In this document: piece by piece, positions 25,677 through 34,897 of the stretch
Position numbering within the stretch: the first letter of the stretch is position 1
Layout: every line of letters starts with the position of its first letter
Origin: JACMNW01 sp963708425
GTDB lineage: Bacteria > Pseudomonadota > Alphaproteobacteria > Rhodobacterales > Rhodobacteraceae
Direction of reading: 5' to 3'
DNA: 64,000 nucleotides
NCBI GenBank assembly: GCA_963708425.1
Contig: OY970206.1
Location: 3,224,001 to 3,288,000 of the forward strand
Program-made: the position numbers and the translations under genes
Notes under the pieces: model-generated
What the model saw: the letters and a program-made list of their open reading frames with translations, nothing else
What the model was told of the DNA's origin: nothing
Databases searched by the model: none

Positions 25677-27335
25677 CTAGCTCCCCAAAACTTGCCCAAG
25701 CACCGCTGACAGCCTGTAAGCATCCACCCGCGGCAGCGCGATATATATCGCCCCCAACGCATCGGCCAGAGCCTTCAGCCCTGACTGTGGTCGGTTGGCT
25801 GTGTCGATTACCACCGTCGGCACGGCCGATCTGCGGATCGCCCTCGCAAGCCGCAAAGCATCCGTTTCGGCTATCGTCCGGTCCGCAGTGCCGTCAAGCG
25901 CGATGTTGCCGCGCCCATCGGTCAGCAGAGTGATGGTCGGCGTAAGGCCGCGGGCGGACGCGCGTTGTGCCGTATCCATCGCCAGCGCCAACCCCGCTGC
26001 CAATGGGGTGCCACCACCGCCCGGCAAGCCAGCAAGCCGCCGCTTTGTCTGCACCAAAGACCGTGTTGGGGGCAAAATCAGCTCTGCCGCTCGTCCGCGA
26101 AAGGCCAGCAGAGATACATGGTCGCGCCGGGCATAGGCTTGGCCCAACAGCAGCTCGACCGCGCCTTTGGCTTCGGACAAACGCGCCATCGCGGCTGACC
26201 CCGAGGCATCAACCGCAAAGATCAACACGCGATCTGAGGTTTCGCGAAACCGCTTGATGCGAATGTCGGAGGGCCAGACCAGCACGCCCTTGACCACGCG
26301 CGCCGTCTGCGCCCGCCGCAGCGGCTGCCATGGGGCAGCCACCCGTAATGTCGCCACAAGATCAATCCGTGCCCCGCCGCCTAACGGCCCCGGTCGGGAT
26401 GGCAATGGTCGACCGCGCCTGTTACCACCCCGCGCCGCACCGGTTCCCGATGCGCCCTTGGCGGCGCGCGCGGCGCGGCCCGCCGCAAGGGCCGCCAGCA
26501 AATTGGCGGGCAGAGAGGCGCGGGCTGCTTCAACCAACATATCCTCGGGGATCATGGGCCGGTCCTCGGGTTGCGTCACCGGGTCAGGTGGCGTTTGATC
26601 TTCGGGCGGCGGCGCTGGCGGTGGTTCCTGTACATCATCCGACGGCAGTAGAGTTGCGCGATGCGCCAGCGCCAGTTCGACCGCAAGGCGCAGATCATCC
26701 TCGGCTACCTGATCCCGTCCCGCTAATGCCGCCGAAGCACGCGCGACCGCCAAGGCGAGGGTCGGGGCACGTAAGCTTGCAATGCCTAGGCGATTTGCTA
26801 CCACCGTCAAAATCTCTGCGCTGTCGTCGGGCGTCTTGACCAGACGCAGACGCGCGCGTGCTGCCGACAGCGCGGCACTATCCAGCCCCAAATCATCGGT
26901 ATCCGACCACACCACGCCGTTCAGATCAACAAACAAACCCAGCCGATCTTGCAGCGCGCCGGGCAGCCCCTCGTCACTATTCGCCCCTTCATCCAGCGTT
27001 ACTGCGCAGTGTTTTGGTTGATCCAGGCAGCGCCCCAGTCGAGCCGCCAATCCACCCCCGCAGCGTTCTGCCATCGACATCACCAGCAGGGCGGGCGTGG
27101 CCAAAATACCTGTCGTCACAACGGGTGATCCGGCCTGCAAAGTTGCTGCCAAATCCAGTCCGCCAAACAGCGCATCATCGCCAATATCAGGATGCAGTCG
27201 CCGCTGCGGCAATGGCACGGCTGCCAACGCCGCAATCATCGCATCCCGGACCGGGCCAGACCGTGCACGCAACCACAGACCTGCAATTCCTGCCGGATCA
27301 ACTGCAAGCAGATGCAGCGCGGTCCTGGCCCGCAC
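25677..27335 (-). CDS. bchD: Magnesium chelatase subunit D
   Basis: The AAA+-like and integrin-I-domain subunit that couples BchI ATPase activity to BchH. The product (552 residues from GTG 27335) has a degenerate AAA domain (GILATPALLVMSMAERCGGGLAARL), a proline/acid linker (PPPAPPPEDQTPPDP) and a C-terminal von Willebrand A domain with the MIDAS motif DASGSAAMARL plus LLTDGRGNI. The frame continues upstream of the GTG as L-I-D-V-S-D-P-W with no ATG/GTG/TTG, so a slightly longer product from a rare start is possible. It follows bchI by 20 bases. Confidence 0.94.
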   Translation of the reverse strand: MRARTALHLLAVDPAGIAGLWLRARSGPVRDAMIAALAAVPLPQRRLHPDIGDDALFGGLDLAATLQAGSPVVTTGILATPALLVMSMAERCGGGLAARLGRCLDQPKHCAVTLDEGANSDEGLPGALQDRLGLFVDLNGVVWSDTDDLGLDSAALSAARARLRLVKTPDDSAEILTVVANRLGIASLRAPTLALAVARASAALAGRDQVAEDDLRLAVELALAHRATLLPSDDVQEPPPAPPPEDQTPPDPVTQPEDRPMIPEDMLVEAARASLPANLLAALAAGRAARAAKGASGTGAARGGNRRGRPLPSRPGPLGGGARIDLVATLRVAAPWQPLRRAQTARVVKGVLVWPSDIRIKRFRETSDRVLIFAVDASGSAAMARLSEAKGAVELLLGQAYARRDHVSLLAFRGRAAELILPPTRSLVQTKRRLAGLPGGGGTPLAAGLALAMDTAQRASARGLTPTITLLTDGRGNIALDGTADRTIAETDALRLARAIRRSAVPTVVIDTANRPQSGLKALADALGAIYIALPRVDAYRLSAVLGQVLGS

Positions 27336-27355
27336 CCAGGGGTCGGATACATCTA

Positions 27356-28360
27356 TCAGGGCAATACCTCGGTTACGGCGCGGGCAACGCGGGTGCCGGA
27401 CCCCGCGTCATCCAGCGGATCACGGCGCAAACGGTGACCAAGGCACATCGGTGCGACGATACGCAAATGCGCGCGCGATACAGTATTTGCACCATCAAAG
27501 GCGGCCAAGGCGCGGGCGGCGCGCAGCAATGTCAACTCGCCGCGTAAGCCATCAGACCCAAGGGCAATGCACAAGGCGGCACAATCATGCAGTACGGTAT
27601 TCGGCGTCTTGAGGTTGAGCAACGCCACCCGAGCCGCCAAAATCGCCTTGCGGAGGCCGGCATCCTTTGGCCCCCACTTTTTCAAGAACGCCTCGCCGTC
27701 GTTGTCATAGGCGTCGCGCCGCTTGATCACCTCAACCCGTGTCGGCACGTCGCGTGGGCTGGTCACATCGACTGACAGGCCAAAGCGGTCCAATAATTGC
27801 GGGCGCAGTTCGCCTTCTTCGGGGTTGCCGGACCCGACCAGCACAAAACGTGCTGCGTGACGGATCGATAGCCCTTCGCGTTCAACCACGTTTTCACCCG
27901 ATTGCGCCACGTCCAACAGCAAATCGACGATGTGATCTTCCAGCAGGTTAACCTCGTCGATATAGAGATAGCCGCGGTTTGCCCGTGCCAGAAGCCCCGG
28001 CTCGAACGCCTTTTCGCCACGCGTCAGGGCACGTTCAATATCCAAAGCGCCAACCACCCGGTCTTCCGTCACACCCAGCGGCAGGTCGATTACGGGGGTG
28101 GGGCGCTTGATGATCTGGGTCGACGTCACATGTGCCCATTCGGGGCACTGATCTGGGTGAGCGGAATTTACCGGGCAGCCCTCAACCGCCTCGATCTGCG
28201 GCAAAAGTGCTGCCAGGGCGCGCACGGCGGTTGATTTGCCGGTGCCTCTGTCTCCGAACACCAGAACGCCGCCAATGCCGGGGTCAACTGCGGTCAGGAT
28301 CATCGCCTGTTTCATGGCCTCTTGGCCGACGATAGCCGAGAATGGGAAGGGCTGTTTCAT
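27356..28360 (-). CDS. bchI: Magnesium chelatase ATPase subunit I
   Basis: The AAA+ ATPase motor of Mg-chelatase. The 334-residue protein has Walker A GDRGTGKST (36-44), Walker B GYLYIDEVNLLEDHIVD, a sensor-type SGNPEEGELRPQLLDRFGL and a conserved FPFSAIVGQEAMKQA start. It is flanked by crtA (stop overlapping the bchI start, ATGA at 28357-28360) and bchD, the standard crtA-bchI-bchD-bchO order of Rhodobacter. Confidence 0.98.
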   Translation of the reverse strand: MKQPFPFSAIVGQEAMKQAMILTAVDPGIGGVLVFGDRGTGKSTAVRALAALLPQIEAVEGCPVNSAHPDQCPEWAHVTSTQIIKRPTPVIDLPLGVTEDRVVGALDIERALTRGEKAFEPGLLARANRGYLYIDEVNLLEDHIVDLLLDVAQSGENVVEREGLSIRHAARFVLVGSGNPEEGELRPQLLDRFGLSVDVTSPRDVPTRVEVIKRRDAYDNDGEAFLKKWGPKDAGLRKAILAARVALLNLKTPNTVLHDCAALCIALGSDGLRGELTLLRAARALAAFDGANTVSRAHLRIVAPMCLGHRLRRDPLDDAGSGTRVARAVTEVLP

Positions 28361-29094
28361 GCGGCGTCTTTCGGCTGATGCGGGGTTCGGCGAACGGCGT
28401 TTGCCAAGGGATCACGCCCCCCCCAAAGACCATCTGATCCGGTTACGGAAAATCGCGCGTACAGTTCTTCGGCAAACCAATCACCGTCGCGCACGGCACT
28501 GATGGCGCGACCATGCGGGCCATCGCCGCGGGCAAATTTTTTCATCGAGGCGGCATCCGGCCAGATGGAGAATGTGACTTGATGCAGCAGAGGCAATTCG
28601 CCGATGCCGATTTTGAATAGCACATTCGGATCGGCTCCAATGACCATTGAGATATCGGGAACGCGCTGCCAGAAGCGCAGCATTTTCGAGGGATTAAGGC
28701 TGGCACGGGTCAGAACCGCCAGCAGTCGATCGGCGGCGTCTGGGTTTGGCTTTGGCAGAAACGGTGCGGTGCCCGACCATTTTCCGCGCGATGAAATTGG
28801 GTCAAGATAGACGGTCCAGCTTTCCCGCGCCATGCCACGCCAACGGCGATAGATGCGTGCATTTGCAATGGTGCTGCGCGCCGTATCGGCATCAGGCCAC
28901 ACTGCCAAAATCGCCCAGACACCCCAGTTTGGCCGCGGCGTGAAACCTTCGCCAGTGCCCGACCCGCACAGCTTCCAAAACCCGACCTCAGGCATTCGGG
29001 CAAACGCGATGCGCGCCGCCCCCATCTGGCCCAGAGCCCATAGGCGCGCGGCGATGCTGTCAAACCGGAAAAGGCTAAGGCTGACGCTTTGCAT
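28357..29094 (-). CDS. crtA: Spheroidene monooxygenase
   Basis: Converts spheroidene to spheroidenone with O2, giving the red colour of aerobically grown cells. The 245-residue product has the family stretches FWKLCGSGTGEGFTPRPNWGVWAILAVWPD and HQVTFSIWPDAASMKKFARGDGPHGRAISAVRDGDWFAEELYARF. It is the first gene of a minus-strand operon with bchI, bchD and bchO, divergent from crtI across a region with two PpsR sites. Presence of CrtA with CrtC, D and F predicts spheroidenone as an end product. Confidence 0.95.
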   Translation of the reverse strand: MQSVSLSLFRFDSIAARLWALGQMGAARIAFARMPEVGFWKLCGSGTGEGFTPRPNWGVWAILAVWPDADTARSTIANARIYRRWRGMARESWTVYLDPISSRGKWSGTAPFLPKPNPDAADRLLAVLTRASLNPSKMLRFWQRVPDISMVIGADPNVLFKIGIGELPLLHQVTFSIWPDAASMKKFARGDGPHGRAISAVRDGDWFAEELYARFSVTGSDGLWGGRDPLANAVRRTPHQPKDAA

Positions 29095-29117
29095 GATCCC
29101 CTGACTTTGGACGAAAC

Positions 29118-29135
29118 TGTAAACTCTGTCTGACA
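29118..29135. promoter_or_regulatory. PpsR/CrtJ operator proximal to crtA
   Basis: TGT-AAACTCTGTCTG-ACA, an exact consensus match, centred about 33 bases upstream of the crtA start codon on the divergent side. Confidence 0.83.
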
Positions 29136-29193
29136 GCTTTAGCAGGGCAGGGGACGCCGCGACAAGAATTTATGCAAGCGTTAATCTCGATAT

Positions 29194-29211
29194 TGTAAAT
29201 ATAACTAGACA
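29194..29211. promoter_or_regulatory. PpsR/CrtJ operator proximal to crtI
   Basis: TGT-AAATATAACTAG-ACA, an exact consensus match, ending 15 bases before the crtI start codon. Together with the 29118 site it frames the crtA-crtI divergent promoter region (58 bases between the two). Confidence 0.83.
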
Positions 29212-29226
29212 GTATATCGTTGATTC

Positions 29227-30810
29227 ATGTTGACACATGCGCCGACTCTTTCACTTCGCCCGCAATCATCATCCCCGACAGAGGGGCGGGCCATTGTAAT
29301 TGGTGCAGGCCTGGGTGGTCTTGCCTCTGCCATGCGCCTTGGTGCCAAGGGGTGGCAGGTTACTGTAATTGACCGATTGGATATGCCCGGCGGGCGAGGG
29401 TCGTCGATCACCGAAAATGGCCACCGCTTTGATCTGGGGCCAACCATCGTGACAGTGCCGCAAGTGCTGCGCGAATTGTGGGCTGCCTGCGGGCGCGACT
29501 TCGACCGCGACGTGACGCTGAAACCGCTTGATCCGTTCTATGAAATTCGCTGGCCTGATGGCAGCACCTTCAAGGCACGGCAAGATACCGATGCGATGCG
29601 CGCCGAAGTCGCGCGGCTGTCGCCGGGCGATGCGAAGGGCTATGACAAATTCCTGAAAGACAGCGAGGCGCGCTATTGGTTCGGTTTCGAAGATTTAGGT
29701 CGCCGGTCGATGCACCGTCTGATTGACTTGATCAAAGTGTTGCCGAAATTCGCTTGGTATCGCGCCGACAAGTCGGTTTACACCCATGCCGCATCCCGGG
29801 TGAAAGACGAACGCTTGCGAATGGCATTGTCGTTTCATCCGCTATTCATCGGCGGTGATCCGTTTCATGTGACGTCGATGTATATTCTTGTCAGCCACCT
29901 CGAAAAGCAATTCGGCGTACATTACGCGATGGGCGGAGTTGCCGCGATTGCTGCCGCCATGGGCCGGGTGATCGAAGCGCAGGGTGGTAATCTGTTCCTG
30001 AATGCCGAGGTCGATGAGGTCTTGGTTGAAAACGGTCGGGCCAGTGGGGTCAGGCTTGCAAATGGGCAGGTTGAACGGGCGGCTTTGGTCGTATCAAACG
30101 CCGATGCTGGACATACCTATGATCATCTTTTGCGAAACCAACCTCGCAAGCGCTGGACCACGGCGCGGCTGAAACGCACGCGCTGGTCGATGGGGCTGTT
30201 CGTCTGGTACTTCGGGACCAGCGGCACACGCGATCTGTGGCCTGATGCTGGTCATCATACAATCCTTAACGGTCCCCGCTATAAGGGCTTACTGGGCGAC
30301 ATCTTCCTGAACGGCAAACTCGCCGACGACATGAGCCTCTACATCCATCGTCCAAGTGTCACCGACCCTTCAGTCGCCCCGGCTGGCGGAGATACGTTCT
30401 ACGCCCTGTCGCCTGTACCACATCTGGGGTTTGATACCGCCGTCGATTGGGAAAAGGAAGCTGAAGCATACCGCTTGAAGGTTCTGAAAGTGATGGAAGA
30501 TCAATTGCTTCCGGGTCTGTCCAAACACATCACCGCATCAAAAGTATTCACCCCGGTTGATTTCCGCGATCGCTATCTTAGCCCGAACGGATCAGGCTTT
30601 TCGATTGAACCCCGCATTCTGCAATCGGCCTGGTTCCGTCCGCACAACGTGTCGGAAGAAGTGCCCGGCTTGTATCTCGTCGGGGCTGGCACGCACCCTG
30701 GCGCAGGCCTGCCGGGTGTCATCGCATCGGCCGAGGTGCTTGGCAAACTGGCACCTGACGCGCCGCAGACAAAGACCATTGCCCATCCTTTGCCGTTGGC
30801 TGCCGAATGA
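29227..30810 (+). CDS. crtI: Phytoene desaturase
   Basis: A FAD-dependent desaturase producing neurosporene from phytoene (three-step type in spheroidene makers). The 527-residue protein has the N-terminal Rossmann motif VIGAGLGGLASAMRLGAKGWQVTVID with DMPGGRGS, RFDLGPTIVTVP, and the carotenoid-desaturase C-terminal signature YLVGAGTHPGAGLPGVIASAEVLGKL. The stop overlaps the crtB start (ATGA at 30807-30810). PpsR sites lie just upstream. Confidence 0.97.
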   Translation: MLTHAPTLSLRPQSSSPTEGRAIVIGAGLGGLASAMRLGAKGWQVTVIDRLDMPGGRGSSITENGHRFDLGPTIVTVPQVLRELWAACGRDFDRDVTLKPLDPFYEIRWPDGSTFKARQDTDAMRAEVARLSPGDAKGYDKFLKDSEARYWFGFEDLGRRSMHRLIDLIKVLPKFAWYRADKSVYTHAASRVKDERLRMALSFHPLFIGGDPFHVTSMYILVSHLEKQFGVHYAMGGVAAIAAAMGRVIEAQGGNLFLNAEVDEVLVENGRASGVRLANGQVERAALVVSNADAGHTYDHLLRNQPRKRWTTARLKRTRWSMGLFVWYFGTSGTRDLWPDAGHHTILNGPRYKGLLGDIFLNGKLADDMSLYIHRPSVTDPSVAPAGGDTFYALSPVPHLGFDTAVDWEKEAEAYRLKVLKVMEDQLLPGLSKHITASKVFTPVDFRDRYLSPNGSGFSIEPRILQSAWFRPHNVSEEVPGLYLVGAGTHPGAGLPGVIASAEVLGKLAPDAPQTKTIAHPLPLAAE

Positions 30811-31811
30811 TCGCCCCCGCCGACCTTGCTGCCTGCCACGCCGCAATCCGCACTGGATCGCTGTCGTTTCATGCCGCCTCAAAGTTGCTGCCAAAAGCCG
30901 TGCGCGATCCTGCGCTGGCCCTTTATGCCTTCTGCCGCATCGCCGATGATGCGGTAGACGAAGGCGAAGACAAAGCCGATGCCGTGCTGATGCTGCGCAA
31001 CCGGCTTGATCTGGTCTATGCGGGCCGTCCACGCAATGCCGCTGCTGACCGCGCGTTTGCCGCCGTGGTTGACGGCTTCGATATGCCGCGCGCCTTGCCC
31101 GATGCGCTGCTGGAAGGGCTGGCATGGGATGCGGTCGGGCGGCGCTATGACGATCTATCCGGCGTCCTGTCGTATTCTGCGCGCGTTGCGGGTGCCGTGG
31201 GTGCCATGATGTGCGTGCTGATGCGGGTGCGCGATGCCGATGTCTTGGCGCGTGCCTGTGATCTTGGCCTTGCGATGCAACTGACCAATATCGCCCGCGA
31301 TGTCGGCGAGGATGCACGCGAAGGCCGCCTGTACCTGCCGCAAGACTGGCTGCGGGCAGAGGGTGTCGATCCCGCTGCATTTCTGGCGGATCCCCAACAA
31401 ACCCCGGCCATCGCGCGCGTCACCAAACGGCTGCTGGCGCAGGCTGACAAGCTTTATCAACGATCAGAGGCGGGCGTTGCGGCACTTCCGTTTGGTTGTC
31501 GACCCGGCATCTTTGCTGCGCGACATATCTACGCCGGAATAGGTACTGCCGTAGCGCGCAATGGCCACAACAACATCACAGACCGCGCCCGTACCGACAA
31601 CGTGCGCAAGCTGGGGTGGCTGGCACTGTCTATCGTGCGAAGTGCTGCTACTGTTGTGGCGCCGCGCGCCGCAGTCCTGCACGCTGCAGCAGTGCCCGAA
31701 GTGGCGTTTCTAGTCAGCGCCGCCGCCCGCGCGCAATCGCACAGGGGGCGGTCCGAAGCGCTATTGTCTGTACTGGCTCAACTAGAGGCACGAGATCGCG
31801 GCCTTGCCTGA
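30807..31811 (+). CDS. crtB: Phytoene synthase
   Basis: Condenses two geranylgeranyl diphosphates to phytoene. The 334-residue protein has the first Asp-rich motif CRIADDAVDEGED, the region GRRYDDLSGVLSYSARVAGAVG and the second Asp-rich motif LTNIARDVGEDAREGRLYLPQDW, which are the squalene/phytoene synthase signatures. It is coupled to crtI and followed 81 bases later by tspO. Confidence 0.97.
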   Translation: MIAPADLAACHAAIRTGSLSFHAASKLLPKAVRDPALALYAFCRIADDAVDEGEDKADAVLMLRNRLDLVYAGRPRNAAADRAFAAVVDGFDMPRALPDALLEGLAWDAVGRRYDDLSGVLSYSARVAGAVGAMMCVLMRVRDADVLARACDLGLAMQLTNIARDVGEDAREGRLYLPQDWLRAEGVDPAAFLADPQQTPAIARVTKRLLAQADKLYQRSEAGVAALPFGCRPGIFAARHIYAGIGTAVARNGHNNITDRARTDNVRKLGWLALSIVRSAATVVAPRAAVLHAAAVPEVAFLVSAAARAQSHRGRSEALLSVLAQLEARDRGLA

Positions 31812-31892
31812 CAATCGTATTGGCCCCGTTCCGGACTTGGCACAACTGGCATACGGCCCTATGTCTCTGGTTGGGCAGACTGGAGCGTGACT

Positions 31893-32351
31893 ATGGATAT
31901 GACCCTATTTGCAACCTATCTGATTGCCTGCGGAGCTGCAGCAACCACGGGGGCAATGTTCAAGCCGGGCGACTGGTATGTTGCTCTTTCGAAACCAAAC
32001 TGGACGCCGCCTGGTTGGGTTTTCCCTGTAGCGTGGACGCTGCTGTATCTGTGTATGTCCGCGTCGGCCGCTCGTGTGGCGGCCTTGCCCGCCACTGGGT
32101 TGGCGCTGGCGCTTTGGTCGGTGCAGATCGCGTTCAACACCCTGTGGACGCCGGTGTTTTTTGGCCTGCACCGGATTCGTGCGGCAATGGTGATCATGGT
32201 TTTCCTCTGGTCGTCTGTCGCAGCCACGCTGCTGGCTTTCGCGATGCACGATATCACCGCAACATTGCTGTTTTTCCCCTATCTGGTCTGGGTCAGCATT
32301 GCAGCCGCGCTCAATTACTCCGTCATGAAGCGCAACCCGGCAATAGCTTAG
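31893..32351 (+). CDS. tspO: TspO/MBR tryptophan-rich sensory protein (CrtK)
   Basis: An outer-membrane porphyrin-responsive regulator in Rhodobacter (formerly crtK), homologous to the mitochondrial benzodiazepine receptor. The 152-residue protein has five hydrophobic helices and the family motifs KPGDWYVALSKPNWTPPGWVFPVAWTLLYL and WSVQIAFNTLWTPVFFGLHRI. ATG 31893 is chosen because GGAG sits seven bases upstream; a GTG at 31887 is in frame. It closes the crtIB-tspO group and converges on crtC with six bases between the two genes. Confidence 0.95.
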   Translation: MDMTLFATYLIACGAAATTGAMFKPGDWYVALSKPNWTPPGWVFPVAWTLLYLCMSASAARVAALPATGLALALWSVQIAFNTLWTPVFFGLHRIRAAMVIMVFLWSSVAATLLAFAMHDITATLLFFPYLVWVSIAAALNYSVMKRNPAIA

Positions 32352-32357
32352 CCCAGT

Positions 32358-33275
32358 CTAGTCGGCAAAGGTCCAGCTGGTCCTGCGTGGCACGCGCAGC
32401 GCCAGCATTGGCTTAAGCCATGGCTTGGCAAATCGCGTTAAGTCCAGTGCTTCGTGCACGCCGGTTGTCACCTCGCCAAACAACTGCGTTTGCACCAGTG
32501 ATCGCGAGTAGAACGGCGCATCTAGCATCGCCATGACCTGACGCGGTCGAACACCGACATCGGCACGGGTTTCGCGACGCAACGCCCAAATTGTGCGCGA
32601 AAACGGGGTTGGTGGCGGTGGCCCGATCACCTGCGCGGTACCATCAGTTGCCACCGTAATCCCCAGCGCAAGCCTTGATCCGTCCGTCCGTACAGCGTCA
32701 TATAAACAGGTTGCCCCGACCTTCGTAGGAAAACGACCCCAGCTCCATGTTTTGAAATCGGCCTCCAACGCCGCCGACCCGAAGTTCGCATCGAAGTAAC
32801 CGTGCCCCTCCCAGCGATGGCCTTGAGTCAGATCAACCTCGATCCGCGCTGTCGGTGCAAACGGTCGCCAGACATGCCGCCCATCTGGCGTCAGGAACAC
32901 TTCGACATCCGTCACTGCTGCGGGCGTCAGGGTAATGCGCCCTTTGACGCGGCTGATCAGTGGCGGCGCACCAATCTCGTCCACCTCGATGATCAACTGC
33001 CGCCCCGTCCACTGCATCCGGCTAGGCCCGACCTCTAGTATGTCCCGGCTTTGTCGCAGGGCCGCACGCCCGCGATCTGTCATCGTGAACCGACCGCCCG
33101 CCCCGTAGGTTGCCACGTTAATGCAAACGTGGTCTTGCGGCGATTTCCGCCCAGACCAACGATACCAAGGTGAGAATACCGAACCAATAAACCCTATGAC
33201 CGAAACCGCACGCGTCCCATCATCCGAGACACCATCGACATACCACCAAGCATAACCGTCGGGGCCAACCTCGAC
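32358..33275 (-). CDS. crtC: Carotenoid 1,2-hydratase (start codon not identifiable)
   Basis: Adds water across the terminal double bond of neurosporene/lycopene. The core is clear: GPDGYAWWYVDGVSDDGTRAVSVIGFIGSVFSPWY at the N-terminus, CINVATYG, then GHGYFDANFGSAALEADFKTWSWGR and the C-terminal LDAPFYSRSLVQTQLFGE. The end given (33275) is the approximate onset of similarity, not a start codon. The frame is open to a GTG at 33575, but no in-frame ATG, GTG or TTG lies between that GTG and the conserved core. The gene's first 27 codons or so overlap the 3' end of crtD in another frame. It may use a rare start, or this copy may be damaged. Confidence 0.8.
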   Translation of the reverse strand, partial: VEVGPDGYAWWYVDGVSDDGTRAVSVIGFIGSVFSPWYRWSGRKSPQDHVCINVATYGAGGRFTMTDRGRAALRQSRDILEVGPSRMQWTGRQLIIEVDEIGAPPLISRVKGRITLTPAAVTDVEVFLTPDGRHVWRPFAPTARIEVDLTQGHRWEGHGYFDANFGSAALEADFKTWSWGRFPTKVGATCLYDAVRTDGSRLALGITVATDGTAQVIGPPPPTPFSRTIWALRRETRADVGVRPRQVMAMLDAPFYSRSLVQTQLFGEVTTGVHEALDLTRFAKPWLKPMLALRVPRRTSWTFAD

Positions 33276-34771
33276 GCGGAAGTCAGGTCTTTCAGCATCG
33301 CCTCGGCCGCATGCTTGCCTGATAGGGCTGCCATCGGCACGCCCGCCCCCGGATGTGCGCCACCGCCCGCCAGATAGAGACCCCGCAGCGACGTCTTTGC
33401 ACGCGGCCGAAGAAAACTGGCCATCGCCCCCTCCGGGCTGCGGCCGTAAATCGACCCCATTGATCCCGGAAACATTTGCGCCAGTTGGTGCGGCGTGGTC
33501 AGCGCCACGTCCGGCGGCTCCGGTGTGAATGTCAGCCCGACCTGCGTTAGCCGATGAAAGGTTTTGGTGCGGCACTGCATCGCCTCCTGTGGGTCTTGGG
33601 CCTGCGTTGGGGAAATTGCCGGTGCATTCAGGATAATCTCGAACCTTTCCTTGCCCCTGCGATCAGTTCTCGTCGCCCGGTCTTCTGCGCATAGGTAAAG
33701 TGTTGGCTCGGCGGGCAAATTTCCCGCGCCAATCGGCCCAAACTCCAAATCAGGATCGCCACTGAAAAACAGGTTGTGATGCACAAGATCGGCGGCCGCC
33801 GGGCCCGCAACATGTGCAGCAAATGACCAGACCTGCGCCGAAAGGCTGCGCGGCGCGGTAGCATTTTGGGGCAGAGCGGCCCGGGGGCTGTCGCCCAACA
33901 ATCCTTGCCGCAACGCTGCCGGATCACCGTTGAACACCACCTGACGGCACGTGATAACGTGTCCATCTGACAGTCGGACCCCCGAAACACATCTATTGTT
34001 CCGCAATATCTCACTGACGGCAGTTCCATAACTCAAGGCCACGCCCTGTCTCTCTGCCAAAGCGGCCAAAGCTTCGGCAAGCTTGTGCATTCCGCCCTGC
34101 ACCGCCCAAACCCCGCGCGCCTCAGCCTGCCAGATTACCGCTAAAACTGCAGGCGTATGACCGGGCCGCCCGCCAACATAGGTCGCATAGCGACCGAACA
34201 GTTGCCGTAGCCGGGGGTCGCGGAAGTATTGCCCCACAAACCCATCAAGACTGACCCCGGGCAGCAACGCAGGCCAAAAGCGTGGCGAAGTCAATGCGGC
34301 GCGCAGAATAGCCGGAACATCCGGGTGCGGTGCCAACATGACGGGCGCTTCAAACGCTGCGTACAGTGCTGCGGTCGTCCGGTGAAATCGCATGAAACCG
34401 GCCGCTTCTGACCGCCCCGCAAAATCTGCGATAGCGGCAGCACTGGCATCCACATTAGAAAAAAGATCAAGCCGCGACCCATCAGGCCACCAATGCCGGG
34501 CCAAAATTGGCTGCGGGATCAGGGTCAGATGATCATCAAGCCGTTCGCCGCAAAGCGCGAACAGATCATCGAACACCTGCCGCATCGTCAGCACGGTTGG
34601 TCCCGCATCAACCGGCCCAGCATCGGACGGTACCGTGCGCATCTTGCCACCGGGATAGGCTGCAGCCTCGATCAGCGTCACCCGTCGGCCCGCTGTCGCA
34701 AGCCGAATGGCTGCGGCAAGCCCACCCATGCCCGCGCCAATCACCACCACGTTTTCGCCAGTTGGATCCAT
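33194..34771 (-). CDS. crtD: Methoxyneurosporene (hydroxyneurosporene) dehydrogenase
   Basis: A CrtI-related FAD enzyme that introduces the 3,4 double bond in the spheroidene pathway. The 525-residue product (from ATG 34771, MDPTGENVVVIGAGMGGLAAAIRLATAGRRVTLIE) has the Rossmann motif, a PGGKMRTV segment, and the C-terminal LRGLYLAGGGAHPGAGVPMAALSGKHAAEAML. The frame opens at a TTG (34801) that abuts a PpsR operator, so the internal ATG is preferred. The 3' end overlaps crtC coding sequence in a different frame. Confidence 0.93.
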   Translation of the reverse strand: MDPTGENVVVIGAGMGGLAAAIRLATAGRRVTLIEAAAYPGGKMRTVPSDAGPVDAGPTVLTMRQVFDDLFALCGERLDDHLTLIPQPILARHWWPDGSRLDLFSNVDASAAAIADFAGRSEAAGFMRFHRTTAALYAAFEAPVMLAPHPDVPAILRAALTSPRFWPALLPGVSLDGFVGQYFRDPRLRQLFGRYATYVGGRPGHTPAVLAVIWQAEARGVWAVQGGMHKLAEALAALAERQGVALSYGTAVSEILRNNRCVSGVRLSDGHVITCRQVVFNGDPAALRQGLLGDSPRAALPQNATAPRSLSAQVWSFAAHVAGPAAADLVHHNLFFSGDPDLEFGPIGAGNLPAEPTLYLCAEDRATRTDRRGKERFEIILNAPAISPTQAQDPQEAMQCRTKTFHRLTQVGLTFTPEPPDVALTTPHQLAQMFPGSMGSIYGRSPEGAMASFLRPRAKTSLRGLYLAGGGAHPGAGVPMAALSGKHAAEAMLKDLTSASRLAPTVMLGGMSMVSRMMGRVRFRS

Positions 34772-34801
34772 ACCTTCAGTCTTGACCCTGCCATTCGACA
34801 A

Positions 34802-34843
34802 TGTCCAGTTTGAATTACATTAAGATGTAATATTTTATTTACA
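34802..34843. promoter_or_regulatory. Tandem PpsR/CrtJ operators between crtD and crtE
   Basis: Two exact TGT-N12-ACA sites, 34802-34819 (spacer CCAGTTTGAATT) and 34826-34843 (spacer AATATTTTATTT), separated by 6 bases, in the divergent crtD/crtE region. Both promoters should be controlled from this one pair. Confidence 0.85.
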
Positions 34844-34897
34844 CATACGATCAACGATGCAAGACTGGATCAAGGGGAATCCAAGAAGGATTTGATA

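Noticed and set aside
30592..31380. 262-codon minus-strand ORF across the crtI-crtB junction
   Set aside because: Arg/His/Pro-rich shadow of two well-supported carotenoid genes.
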